NCBI GenBank assembly: GCA_905235515.1
Contig: CAJOLV010000004.1
Location: forward strand, 1 to 52,543
Source of the DNA: an uncultured Bacilli bacterium
GTDB taxonomy: Bacteria > Bacillota_I > Bacilli_A > RFN20 > CAG-826
Length of the DNA: 52,543 nt
Direction: 5' to 3'
Part shown: piece by piece, positions 1-8,598 of the stretch
Layout of the letters: each line of letters opens with the position of its first letter
Position numbering within the stretch: the stretch's first letter is position 1
Notes under the pieces: model-generated
Seen by the model: only the letters and a program-made list of their open reading frames with translations
Databases searched by the model: none
What the model was told of the DNA's origin: nothing
Position numbers and translations under genes: made by a program

Positions 1-64
1 GATGGTCCGCATTTCGCCCTTGATGGGGGCGGCTAGTAACAGAGGGCTAATATCTGCCCGACTA
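1..64 (+). ncRNA. 3' part of an unidentified structured RNA (truncated by window edge)
   Basis: The first 64 bases are much more GC-rich than what follows and contain no convincing reading frame. They fold locally: CGCCC at 16-20 can pair with GGGCG at 27-31, and GGGC at 44-47 with GCCC at 56-59. A rho-independent-type hairpin follows at 72-90. The octamer GGCTAGTA (31-38) followed by a small hairpin and CG also occurs in the RNA-like element at 51914-51938, so the two could belong to one family. The 5' part lies outside the window, so the identity is open and the strand is inferred from the terminator. Confidence 0.35.
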
Positions 65-71
65 TGAAAAA

Positions 72-98
72 CCACCGGATTGTCCGGTGGATATTTAT
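72..98 (+). terminator. Hairpin terminator after the RNA-like segment
   Basis: CCACCGGA (72-79) pairs perfectly with TCCGGTGG (83-90) around a 3-nt loop, followed by an AT-rich, partly T-rich tail. The T run is imperfect. From 99 to 316 I see nothing convincing except a possible 21-codon ORF and weak -10-like sequences such as TATAAT at 246-251. Confidence 0.6.
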
Positions 99-316
99 TA
101 TCGCTCAAAAAACTCGCTTGGAAAAGTCTATTAAAGGAAGTTTTTATGTATAAAAGAAAAATTGAAAAGAATTATTGTTCCACATTATTTAACATCTCTT
201 GTTGCCTCTAAATAATAATTATTTTATTTTTAAATAAAATGTATTTATAATGAAATCAAATAAGAATTCTTGTTTATGTTTTACATAAAAAGGTTTTTTG
301 TGGAGGAATTCAATTT

Positions 317-3300
317 ATGAAGAATTCAGTAAGTAAATTGTTTGTATTGTTAGCAAGCACTTTTTTGAGTGTTTCTCTATCTGCTTGTGGCGGTAATAAT
401 AGTGAGGAACAACCACCAGAAGAAAAGCCACAACATATCCATCACTACGATGGATACAAAGTTGATGGTGATTATCACTATCAAAAGTGTACTGAATGCG
501 GTGAAGAAACTGTTAAAGAAAAACATCGTGGTGGAACATCTACTTGTGAACACAAAGCAATATGTGAAGTTTGTGGCGCTGAATATGGTGCTTTAGATGA
601 ACACCAATTTGGTGCGTGGATCATGGAAGATGGTAATAATGAAAAACATTACCATGAATGCTCTGTCTGTCACACTAAAGAATATGCTGACCATGTCTTT
701 GATCAAGAGATAGAACGTGATGAATATCTCGTTGGTGAAAAACAAACTGAGTGTGAACACGATAATGTTTACTATAAATCTTGTAGATGTGGTGCTTATT
801 CTACACTTGAAACAGATATATTTACTGTTCATATTAGCCATGACTTCTCTTTAGAGACAGTCTTAGATGGCGACGCTAATAGAGCATCAGAAGCGACATG
901 TACTGAACCAGCTTCCTATTACTATGTATGTAGTAAATGTGGTGCATTTGATTCTGATCATCCAGAACATACATTCACTTATGGTGAAGCTAAGGGCCAT
1001 AACTATGGCACACTCCACGAAGAAGTAAAAACCTTTGGTACATATCACTCTAATTACTACCATTGTGTGGATTGTGGTAGATACTTTGAACAAGTCGAAG
1101 AAGGTGGAGTGACTAAATACGTTGAAAAAGAATATGAAGATGTCTTTGACTCCAGCAAGAATCAATACAATAGCGATGAAACTGCTGGTAGTGAAGAGAA
1201 TCCATATATCATCACCTGTAAAGAAGATATCTATTATTTAAGAGATCTCACTAACGCTACAACAGCAAATAATTTTGCTGGTAAATATTTCAAAGTGATG
1301 AATGATATCGACTTTGCTAATGATGAAGAACATACCTTCGGTATGCCAATCGGCTATGGCGACGCCAAACCATTCAGTGGTATCTTCGATGGTCAAAATC
1401 ATAAATTTAGTAATATTCGTTTAGAAACCATCCATGGTGCAGAAAAAGATTTAGGTGATGCTTTAGCCTTATTCTCCAGACTTACCAATGGCACAATTAA
1501 AAACTTAAAATTAGAAAACTATATCTCATTTGGTAGTGGCCAAAGATGCGCTGGCTTTGTCGCCAGAATGGCAGGTGGCACAATTGAAAATGTTGAATTA
1601 GTGTCAGGTCATATTAAAGGCACAACAGAATGTGCTGGTATCGTTGGTTGTATCATTGGTGATGCAAACAATATGTCACTAATTAAGAACTCTATTAATA
1701 GAGCAAAGATTGAATCTATCGGTAATGCCTATCCATGTTTAGGTGGTATTGTTGGTGCTTGTGTTAATAACTGTGTTGGTAGTTATAAGATTGAATCTTG
1801 TCAGAATTATGGTTTAATCGACGCAACCGAAGCTCAAACACTTGGTTATTCAGGTGGTATCATCGGCTTAACAAGAGTATTTGCCTCTGGTAGTGATAAA
1901 ACTGGCTTGATCACTGAATGCCGTAACTTTGGTGATGTTACATCAAGCAAAGGTCAATTAGGTGGTATTGCTGGTATAGTTCGTGCTGGTAGACTTGAAC
2001 ACAATTATCAATACACTGAAGCCAAGATATCAAAAGTAGTGGGAGATGTTGAAACTAACCCAGGCGAAACTGAATTATATGGTGGCGCTAGCAAATTAGG
2101 CCATATCGTCGGTGAAATGGCAGCAGCTGGTACAGGTGTTGCAGAACATAACTGCTTCTGTGATGTTGATGGACAACCTGCTCATAAACTAGGTGAAGGT
2201 CAACCATTAAATGATGAAGCAACATGTTACCATGTTGGACATGACAACTACAGTGTCTGTTCTATTTGTGGAGAAACCTCAGGTTCAATCATTCCAATGA
2301 CTGATCACCATATGGAATGGGTAACTACAGAAGATACCCATGAACACAAATGTACAAATGATGGTTGTGTTGTTACAGAAGGTGCTGAACCTCATAACTT
2401 TGTCTATCAAGAGAGCGAGCACATCGATCCAACTCCATCACAAGATGGACTCAATGTCTATGTCTGCTCTATCTGTAATTACAGAAAAGAAGAAGTATTG
2501 AAATATAGTTGTGACTCTCACGTATTAGTGTATAACGCAGGAACGCCTGCAACATGTCACTCCACAGGTTTAAGCGCATCTTATCATTGCGATGCATGTG
2601 GTAGATATTATAGTGACGCAGAAGGCGAACACGAAGTGACCGCAGCAAGTTTAATCCTTCCTATCGTGCCACATAGTTTAGTAAAACACGATACAGAATT
2701 AGGTATTGCTCACGAAATTAAAGAGCACTATACATGTTCATTTGCTGATCATGATGTCAGTGAAGGCCAATACTTCGATAGTGAAGGCAATGTTCTTGAT
2801 GAAAGTGATGTATTCATTGGTGAAGGTAGCTTTGGTAAAGAAGGCTATGGCACAGAAGCCAATCCATATATGATTTATAATGCAACTGACCTCTGGAAGG
2901 TCAAAGACCTTGCTAACGCCACAACTGATAATCATACATTCGCTGGTGAATTTATTAAATTAGGCGCCGATATTGATGTTACTGGAGATACAAATGCCGG
3001 TTCTATCGGTAATGCTGATTCAAGGCCATTTAGTGGAACATTTGATGGTAATAACCACACAATCACTGGCTTTACAAGATCTGGTAATGACTCAATCGCT
3101 CTATTCTCAAGAGTGACAAATGGAACAATCTCAAATCTAAAGATGGCTGATGTCAGTGTTACTATCACAGGTTCCCAAAGAGGCGCAGCGGTTGTGGCTC
3201 GTGCCGAAAACGCCATCATTTCAAATGTTCAAGTTTTATCCGGCACCATTAGTGGTAAAGCACAAACAGGTGGTATCGTTGCGTTTGCTCTAGGAACAAC

Positions 3301-3976
3301 ATACATCTTAGATTGTATCAATAGCGCAACCATCACAAGTACAGGCGCATCTACAGGTGGTATTTTAGGTACAACACACACTGACACAACACTAAAAGCC
3401 ATTCATAGATGTGTTAATAATGGTGCAATTACAGGTGCTTCTGATGGCACAGGCGGTATTGTTGGCGGCAACAACAACTCAAAAACTCAATTAACTATCC
3501 AAGATTGTGTCAACAATGGTACTGTCCATGGTGCTGGTAATGGTACAGGCGGTATCTTAGGTGCGACAGGTGGTGGCGGAACTTCCGTCACAAACATCAC
3601 TGATTGTGTCAATACTGGTGCTATTTCTGGTGCCGCCTATGTCGGTGGTATCGGTGGCATCATGAGAGAAGGTAACAAAACCGATTCACTTATTACCGGT
3701 TGTACAAATAAAGGCAATGTTGTTGGCACAAGTGTTGGTGTTGGTGGTATTACTGGTATATCAAGGATTAACACCACAAATTGTAAGTGTTTATATACCG
3801 TTACAATTAACGAATTAGCCGCTAGCACATTAGCCGCAATTGGCGAAACAAAAAGTGACGCTGGTGGTTCAACACCAGGTATCATTGGTTACATTACTGC
3901 CACTGCTGGTAATGGTGCTACAGTGTCTGGCATCTTAGTGGATGCTGATGGAAACGAATACGTCCCAGCTCCATAA
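317..3976 (+). CDS. Large surface lipoprotein with Cys-ribbon repeats and GLUG repeats
   Basis: The 1219-residue protein starts with a lipoprotein signal peptide; lipobox LSAC puts the lipidated Cys at residue 24, so it should be tethered to the outside of the membrane. Residues about 40-290 and 640-870 carry repeated CxxC or CxCG pairs (CTECGEE, CEVCGAE, CSVCHTK, CVDCGRY, CDACGRY) like the small ribbon modules of Firmicutes surface proteins. Each block is followed by a Gly/Asn-rich array (about 300-640 and 880-1219) with GLUG-type repeats such as GGIVG and GGILG, expected to form a beta-helix. The protein is thus a tandem duplication of ribbon block plus helix. GTGGAGG at 300-306 supports this ATG. 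The C-terminal half is closely related to the protein at 6985. Adhesion or carbohydrate contact is plausible, but no catalytic motif is visible. Confidence 0.88.
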   Translation: MKNSVSKLFVLLASTFLSVSLSACGGNNSEEQPPEEKPQHIHHYDGYKVDGDYHYQKCTECGEETVKEKHRGGTSTCEHKAICEVCGAEYGALDEHQFGAWIMEDGNNEKHYHECSVCHTKEYADHVFDQEIERDEYLVGEKQTECEHDNVYYKSCRCGAYSTLETDIFTVHISHDFSLETVLDGDANRASEATCTEPASYYYVCSKCGAFDSDHPEHTFTYGEAKGHNYGTLHEEVKTFGTYHSNYYHCVDCGRYFEQVEEGGVTKYVEKEYEDVFDSSKNQYNSDETAGSEENPYIITCKEDIYYLRDLTNATTANNFAGKYFKVMNDIDFANDEEHTFGMPIGYGDAKPFSGIFDGQNHKFSNIRLETIHGAEKDLGDALALFSRLTNGTIKNLKLENYISFGSGQRCAGFVARMAGGTIENVELVSGHIKGTTECAGIVGCIIGDANNMSLIKNSINRAKIESIGNAYPCLGGIVGACVNNCVGSYKIESCQNYGLIDATEAQTLGYSGGIIGLTRVFASGSDKTGLITECRNFGDVTSSKGQLGGIAGIVRAGRLEHNYQYTEAKISKVVGDVETNPGETELYGGASKLGHIVGEMAAAGTGVAEHNCFCDVDGQPAHKLGEGQPLNDEATCYHVGHDNYSVCSICGETSGSIIPMTDHHMEWVTTEDTHEHKCTNDGCVVTEGAEPHNFVYQESEHIDPTPSQDGLNVYVCSICNYRKEEVLKYSCDSHVLVYNAGTPATCHSTGLSASYHCDACGRYYSDAEGEHEVTAASLILPIVPHSLVKHDTELGIAHEIKEHYTCSFADHDVSEGQYFDSEGNVLDESDVFIGEGSFGKEGYGTEANPYMIYNATDLWKVKDLANATTDNHTFAGEFIKLGADIDVTGDTNAGSIGNADSRPFSGTFDGNNHTITGFTRSGNDSIALFSRVTNGTISNLKMADVSVTITGSQRGAAVVARAENAIISNVQVLSGTISGKAQTGGIVAFALGTTYILDCINSATITSTGASTGGILGTTHTDTTLKAIHRCVNNGAITGASDGTGGIVGGNNNSKTQLTIQDCVNNGTVHGAGNGTGGILGATGGGGTSVTNITDCVNTGAISGAAYVGGIGGIMREGNKTDSLITGCTNKGNVVGTSVGVGGITGISRINTTNCKCLYTVTINELAASTLAAIGETKSDAGGSTPGIIGYITATAGNGATVSGILVDADGNEYVPAP

Positions 3977-4000
3977 AAACAAATAACAATCATAAAATAG

Positions 4001-4029
4001 GGACTAGGTTTGATAATCTAGTCCTTTTT
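4001..4029 (+). terminator. Rho-independent terminator of the GLUG lipoprotein gene
   Basis: GGACTAG (4001-4007) pairs with CTAGTCC (4018-4024), followed directly by a T run. It lies 25 nt after the stop codon. The rest of the gap to 4204 is AT-rich, with an A/T-only 9-bp hairpin just before the next Shine-Dalgarno. Confidence 0.85.
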
Positions 4030-4204
4030 AAATAGCCTTAATTTGCCCATAAAATATGTAAAAAGTTTTTTCAAATTTTTAATCTAAATTTTCAATTGTT
4101 ACAGTGAAAATATGAAATATTTTTTCTTTACAAAGATAAGAATGAAGGGTTATAGTTTCCATAGGAAGGTTTTTATTTTTATAAATAAAAAGTGAGGTAT
4201 CTGT

Positions 4205-6970
4205 ATGAAATATAAAGTACCTATTCTATTAGCAATGATTATGGCGTTATCTTCATGTGGCCAAAAACCAAGTGATGGTGGTGATAATCCTCCTGATGGC
4301 GGTAATACCCCAATAGTAGAAATCATCTCCTTAGATGCTTCTTTAGAAAGAACAATATATGTTGTCGGAGACACTCTTGATTATCAAAACATTAATGTGA
4401 GATTAACTAAAAGTGATCAAACTAATGTTGATATTAGCTATGCTAACTTTAACGCTAACAATATTGATGTGAAGCTATATGACTCTTCTAATAACATAGT
4501 GAATTACACGGAAGCTTTTAGCGAAGAGGGAGATTATAACCTCTCAGTATTTATGAAAAATAAAGACACTCTGAGAGATAACATTGAAATTAATGTTGAA
4601 CCAGTAGTGACACCGAAAGAAATGGAATCAATTTCTATTAGTTATGATAAGACCTCATATTATGAATTTGAAACCATTGATTTAAGTTCATTAACAGTCA
4701 CAATTCATTATGACGATAGTAGTGAAACTACCATTAGTAATTCACAATTAAATGAATATGGTTTATCTATATCACTATTAGATTTATCTAATAGAGAAGT
4801 AGCGTTAACCAGCGAATTATCATTAGGAAACTATAAATTAGTAGTGGCTAATTTTGATAACACCATTAAAGATGAAAAAGCTATCACAGTAGTGGAAGAA
4901 GACTTTGGTGTGATTGGTAATGAAGACTTAGAAACATTACAAAATACTTTTAAATATGAAAATGAACAATATATTGCTGAAGAATCACGTTCATTAAAAA
5001 TCTTTGATGATTTCTTTAATAAAGGCACCTATAGTGTTTCATTACAAAGAACCTCTAGTGGCTATGATGACTATCTCATCTTTGCCTATAACCCAACTGA
5101 TCATTCCTATTATTCATATGGCTTAAACTTAGCTAATAAATTACAAATCACCTATTATAGTGGCGATAAACTTATTTTAGTCAAAGCACTTGATATAGTA
5201 GTGACTACTCAATCTACTTTAGCAATCGCTTTTAACCAAGATACCGGTGCGGTTGATTATTTCTTAAATGGTAATTTTGTCTACGCGAACAATATTAATT
5301 CAACAGGCAATTTAAAATATGGTTTATATGCAGGTACGAAAGGCTGCGTCTTTTCTAATGTTATGAAAAATGATGATGACACTCTTTTAGATAATGGAGA
5401 AAACAATTTTATTACCGCTTATGGAACAATTACTTATAGTAATAATAAATTCCAAGTCAATTCAAACGCTGCTCTTAGTTATCATAAATCTAAGACATTA
5501 AAATATGGTGAATTTGAAGCAACATATAACGCTAATGATGCCACAGGTATTATTGGTCTAGCCTTCTGTATTGATAATAATGGTCATACCACTTTCTTTA
5601 GGGAAGAAGATATTACATATTACTATCTATGTGTCACAAATCATGGCACAGTTGGTCTATACCGTGTCGCTAATAAAGTAGCCTCATTAGTAAAAAATAT
5701 TAATACCAAAGAGTATTACAAAGATAGAGATCATACCTTAAAAGCAGTGAGAGATTTAAATGGCACAATTCACACATTCTTAGACGGTGTGTATTGTTTC
5801 TCATATGTTGATAGACACCCTTTAGAAGGTGATAAGTTTGGTATCAGTGCTTCTTGTAGTGGAGTGACATATTCTCACTTCTCCGCTAAAGCGATATTAT
5901 CACCTGCTAATGAAACTATCTCTCAATTTGATGTTCCATCTGGTTCCTTCTATCAAAATAAAGATTTCATCGTAGCGAACGCACAAAACTCACTCTTAGT
6001 GAGTAAGACCCCTGGCACCCTTAATGGCACGATTGAAGCAGAAATCGCCATGGGTAAACACTACCAAACCGGTTTAGTCTTTAGACTTACTAAACCAGAA
6101 GTCACTAACTATTTACAAGATGAAAGTGGACTCTCTTACTATTGGTTAAATATTAAGAGTGATAATCGAATTGTCTTTGGTAAAGTGAAAAATGGTAGTG
6201 TCACTTGGTCAATAGAGAAATATATGCCATATTTCATGGGCAACGCCTCGAAAGCGAAGATTGTCATGGATGGTAATCATATCTATGCCTATTACTCAAA
6301 TGTTCTAACGTTCCACTACGTGGATAATGATCCATTAACTGGTTTATATTATGGCTTTAGAAGTGATAGCCAAGGTGGAGCTATCTATAAAGGTATCTCC
6401 TTCACTTCTAGTACCGAACATGAACAATATCAGTATTTAATCTTTGGTCACTCATACACTCAATTATGGCACCGCTATAGAGAAGACTTTGCGGAACTAG
6501 GCACTAATATTAACAATATCGGTATCGGTGGTTCTCAATCTATCCATTGGAGTAATCAATATCAAGATGAAGTTACTTGCTATAACCCTGAATGGGGTAT
6601 CTATTGGAATGGTATTAATGATATTAATGTTGATGTTCCAGTTGACACAATCGCAGACCGTTATGAAACTTGCTTACTCTATCTTAAGAATAAACTTCCA
6701 AACTTCAAATGTGTCGTCTTATCCGTTTCTCGTTGTGCACATGAAAAATCGATGGCGAGATTAGAACAAATCACCGCCGTCAATCAAAAGATTAAAGCAT
6801 TATGTGATGAACATGATTGGTTAGTTTATGTTGATGTAGAAAAAATCTTCTGTGATGAATCAAGTAATCCAATTAATTCTAACTTTGTTGATACATTACA
6901 TCCAACTCCAGCTGCCTATAAATTAGTCGCTCCACTGGTAGTAGATGTGATTAAAAACTATGGGAAATAA
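4205..6970 (+). CDS. Multidomain lipoprotein with C-terminal SGNH/GDSL hydrolase domain
   Basis: This 921-residue lipoprotein has lipobox LSSC with Cys18. After a short Gly/Pro linker come two bacterial Ig-like segments (about 35-230, with repeated units of the type Y-x-x-x-x-x-L-D-x-x-x-L). Next are beta-rich regions of about 240-560 and 570-730 that resemble LamG/DUF1080-type lectin folds. The C-terminal SGNH hydrolase (about 740-921) shows the blocks: FGHSY with nucleophile Ser750, IGIGGS (block II Gly), GIND (block III Asn) and DTLHP with Asp896 and His899. Such domains usually deacetylate glycans or hydrolyse esters. The role proposed here is a surface-anchored carbohydrate esterase; the substrate is unknown. 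The Shine-Dalgarno is AAGTGAGG. The GLUG protein gene follows after 14 nt, so the two form an operon. Confidence 0.82.
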   Translation: MKYKVPILLAMIMALSSCGQKPSDGGDNPPDGGNTPIVEIISLDASLERTIYVVGDTLDYQNINVRLTKSDQTNVDISYANFNANNIDVKLYDSSNNIVNYTEAFSEEGDYNLSVFMKNKDTLRDNIEINVEPVVTPKEMESISISYDKTSYYEFETIDLSSLTVTIHYDDSSETTISNSQLNEYGLSISLLDLSNREVALTSELSLGNYKLVVANFDNTIKDEKAITVVEEDFGVIGNEDLETLQNTFKYENEQYIAEESRSLKIFDDFFNKGTYSVSLQRTSSGYDDYLIFAYNPTDHSYYSYGLNLANKLQITYYSGDKLILVKALDIVVTTQSTLAIAFNQDTGAVDYFLNGNFVYANNINSTGNLKYGLYAGTKGCVFSNVMKNDDDTLLDNGENNFITAYGTITYSNNKFQVNSNAALSYHKSKTLKYGEFEATYNANDATGIIGLAFCIDNNGHTTFFREEDITYYYLCVTNHGTVGLYRVANKVASLVKNINTKEYYKDRDHTLKAVRDLNGTIHTFLDGVYCFSYVDRHPLEGDKFGISASCSGVTYSHFSAKAILSPANETISQFDVPSGSFYQNKDFIVANAQNSLLVSKTPGTLNGTIEAEIAMGKHYQTGLVFRLTKPEVTNYLQDESGLSYYWLNIKSDNRIVFGKVKNGSVTWSIEKYMPYFMGNASKAKIVMDGNHIYAYYSNVLTFHYVDNDPLTGLYYGFRSDSQGGAIYKGISFTSSTEHEQYQYLIFGHSYTQLWHRYREDFAELGTNINNIGIGGSQSIHWSNQYQDEVTCYNPEWGIYWNGINDINVDVPVDTIADRYETCLLYLKNKLPNFKCVVLSVSRCAHEKSMARLEQITAVNQKIKALCDEHDWLVYVDVEKIFCDESSNPINSNFVDTLHPTPAAYKLVAPLVVDVIKNYGK

Positions 6971-6984
6971 AGGAGGGCACTAAG

Positions 6985-8439
6985 ATGAAAAAGATTTATT
7001 TAATGATTCCTCTCTTATTAGGATTAACTCTAGCCTCATCTTTACAAGTGGAGAAGTTATCTTCTAAAGAAGAGACAGGTCTTGCCTCTTCATATGGTTC
7101 AAGATTAGAAAAATATCAACAAGACGCGATTGAGAGTCTTAATGTAGTTGATCTAGATGACTATCGAGCCGCTCAAGCGGAAGAGATTAATAATTTAAAA
7201 CAAGAAACAATCACTAAAATTAATCAATGTGAAGATTATAGTGAAATTGACTCTATTGTCTCTAGTTATAATCGATATCTATTAACGATTAAAACTGATG
7301 CTCAAATGACAGAAGAAGAACAAGAAGAGATTCCACAAAGTGATACCTACTATATTTCTTCACTAAATGACTTATTAGATTTTAGAGATGATGTTAATTC
7401 TGGTTATAACTATTCAGGAGAAACAGTTAAATTAACTAGCGATATCATTATTCCAAATGGTTTTAACTTCGGTGATTCGATTGGTTACACAAATGATATG
7501 GCATTCCGCGGCACATTTGATGGTGATAATCATAAGATCTCTGGTTTTACTAAAACCGGAGCGGACTCTGTCGCTTTGTTCTCTAGAGTCACTAATGGAA
7601 CAATTAAAAACCTCGTGATAGAAAATGTTAATGTCACTTGTACCGGTCAAAGAGGAGCAGGTCTAATTGCGCGTATTGAAAACGCCACTATTCAAAACGT
7701 TAGTATTACTGGTAACTCAGTTGTGACAGGCACAAAAGAAAGTGGTGGCATGGTTGGAGTTTCCTTAGGAAATAACACAATCACTAACTGCTCTAACGCT
7801 GCTTCTGTTAATGGCACTACCACCTATGGTGTGGGTGGTATTGTTGGCCATATCTATAATGGCACGATCACTTTTACTAATTGTGAAAATACCGGAACGA
7901 TATCTAGTGTCGGTGAATATGTCGGAGGTATCTTAGGATACACAACTGCCTCAGCAACCTCTATTACAATTAAAGATTGCACAAATAGAGGTAATGTCAC
8001 TAGTAACGCTGGTAATGGTTGTGGTGGTATCTTAGGTGCGACCGCAGATAATATAGTTAACTTAACATTAACAATTGATGGTTGTGCTAATTATGGTACA
8101 GTGACTGGCTACGCCCATGTCGGTGGTATTGCCGGCTTACCAAGAGCTAGTGGCTACTACACTGGTGGAACATCCTCAACAATTGTTGATTGTGAAAATA
8201 GAGGAAATGTTATTTCTACTAGTGCTTCATCCGTTGGCGGTATTGTTTCTAGAGCGAGAATTAATGTAAGAAACTGTGGTTGCTTACCAACAGTAACATT
8301 AAAATCAGGTTCAACCACTAAAGTGGCTAGTGAATGTAATGAAATCGGTAATTCTTCAACACCTGGATATATATGCGCTTTAGTTGATACATCTGGTAAT
8401 TATCGCGGAAATGTATCAGGAAGTTATCTAATATCCTAA
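6985..8439 (+). CDS. Secreted GLUG-repeat protein
   Basis: The 484-residue protein has an N-terminal signal sequence (hydrophobic residues about 4-19) but no lipobox, so it is probably secreted rather than lipidated. Residues about 35-115 are charged and predicted helical or coiled-coil. Residues about 120-470 hold GLUG-type Gly/Asn-rich repeats (GGIVGH, GGILGY, GGILGA, GGIAGL) expected to stack as a beta-helix. The module is a close paralogue of the C-terminal half of the protein at 317: both contain RGTFDG or SGTFDG, LFSRVTNGTI and a similar C-terminal cap. AGGAGG lies just upstream of the start. It lies 14 nt behind the SGNH lipoprotein gene and is followed by a terminator, so this is the last gene of a two-gene transcript. 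Confidence 0.85.
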   Translation: MKKIYLMIPLLLGLTLASSLQVEKLSSKEETGLASSYGSRLEKYQQDAIESLNVVDLDDYRAAQAEEINNLKQETITKINQCEDYSEIDSIVSSYNRYLLTIKTDAQMTEEEQEEIPQSDTYYISSLNDLLDFRDDVNSGYNYSGETVKLTSDIIIPNGFNFGDSIGYTNDMAFRGTFDGDNHKISGFTKTGADSVALFSRVTNGTIKNLVIENVNVTCTGQRGAGLIARIENATIQNVSITGNSVVTGTKESGGMVGVSLGNNTITNCSNAASVNGTTTYGVGGIVGHIYNGTITFTNCENTGTISSVGEYVGGILGYTTASATSITIKDCTNRGNVTSNAGNGCGGILGATADNIVNLTLTIDGCANYGTVTGYAHVGGIAGLPRASGYYTGGTSSTIVDCENRGNVISTSASSVGGIVSRARINVRNCGCLPTVTLKSGSTTKVASECNEIGNSSTPGYICALVDTSGNYRGNVSGSYLIS

Positions 8440-8463
8440 TTTATATTAAAAAAACATTTATAG

Positions 8464-8487
8464 AGGCATCTTAAAGATGCCTTTTTT
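8464..8487 (+). terminator. Rho-independent terminator
   Basis: AGGCATCT (8464-8471) and AGATGCCT (8475-8482) form a perfect stem with a 3-nt loop followed by T6. It closes the SGNH/GLUG operon. Confidence 0.9.
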
Positions 8488-8494
8488 AACAGAC

Positions 8495-8571
8495 TGGACA
8501 CTTTGCACGAGAATTGACAAACTGTCCACTGACACTAGACACTTTGATTGACAATTAGCAAGCTGTCCACT
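8495..8571 (+). repeat. Two 36-bp direct repeats with inverted ends, probable operator
   Basis: Copies at 8495-8530 and 8536-8571 share the outer parts (T[G/A]GACACTTTG on the left, CTGTCCACT on the right) and have identical length, while the 16 central bases differ. Within each copy the left TGGACA or TAGACA is an inverted match to TGTCCA on the right. The second copy overlaps the -35 to -10 region of the promoter at 8548-8576, as a repressor site would. Confidence 0.6.
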
Positions 8572-8576
8572 ATAAT
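8548..8576 (+). promoter_or_regulatory. Consensus sigma-A promoter of the DUF4143 ATPase gene
   Basis: TTGACA (8548-8553) and TATAAT (8571-8576) are perfect consensus hexamers separated by exactly 17 bp, 22 bp upstream of the ATG at 8599. It is embedded in the direct repeats described above. Confidence 0.85.
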
Positions 8577-8598
8577 GGTGGTAAAGTGAGATGCTGTT

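Noticed and set aside
146-211. 21-codon ORF (MYKRKIEKNY...) after AAAGGAAG
   Set aside because: Very short, unusual composition, no context; could be chance in AT-rich DNA.
317-1200. CxxC pairs taken as a ferredoxin or rubredoxin
   Set aside because: The pairs are embedded in repeated surface modules of a lipoprotein with irregular spacing, not a redox domain.
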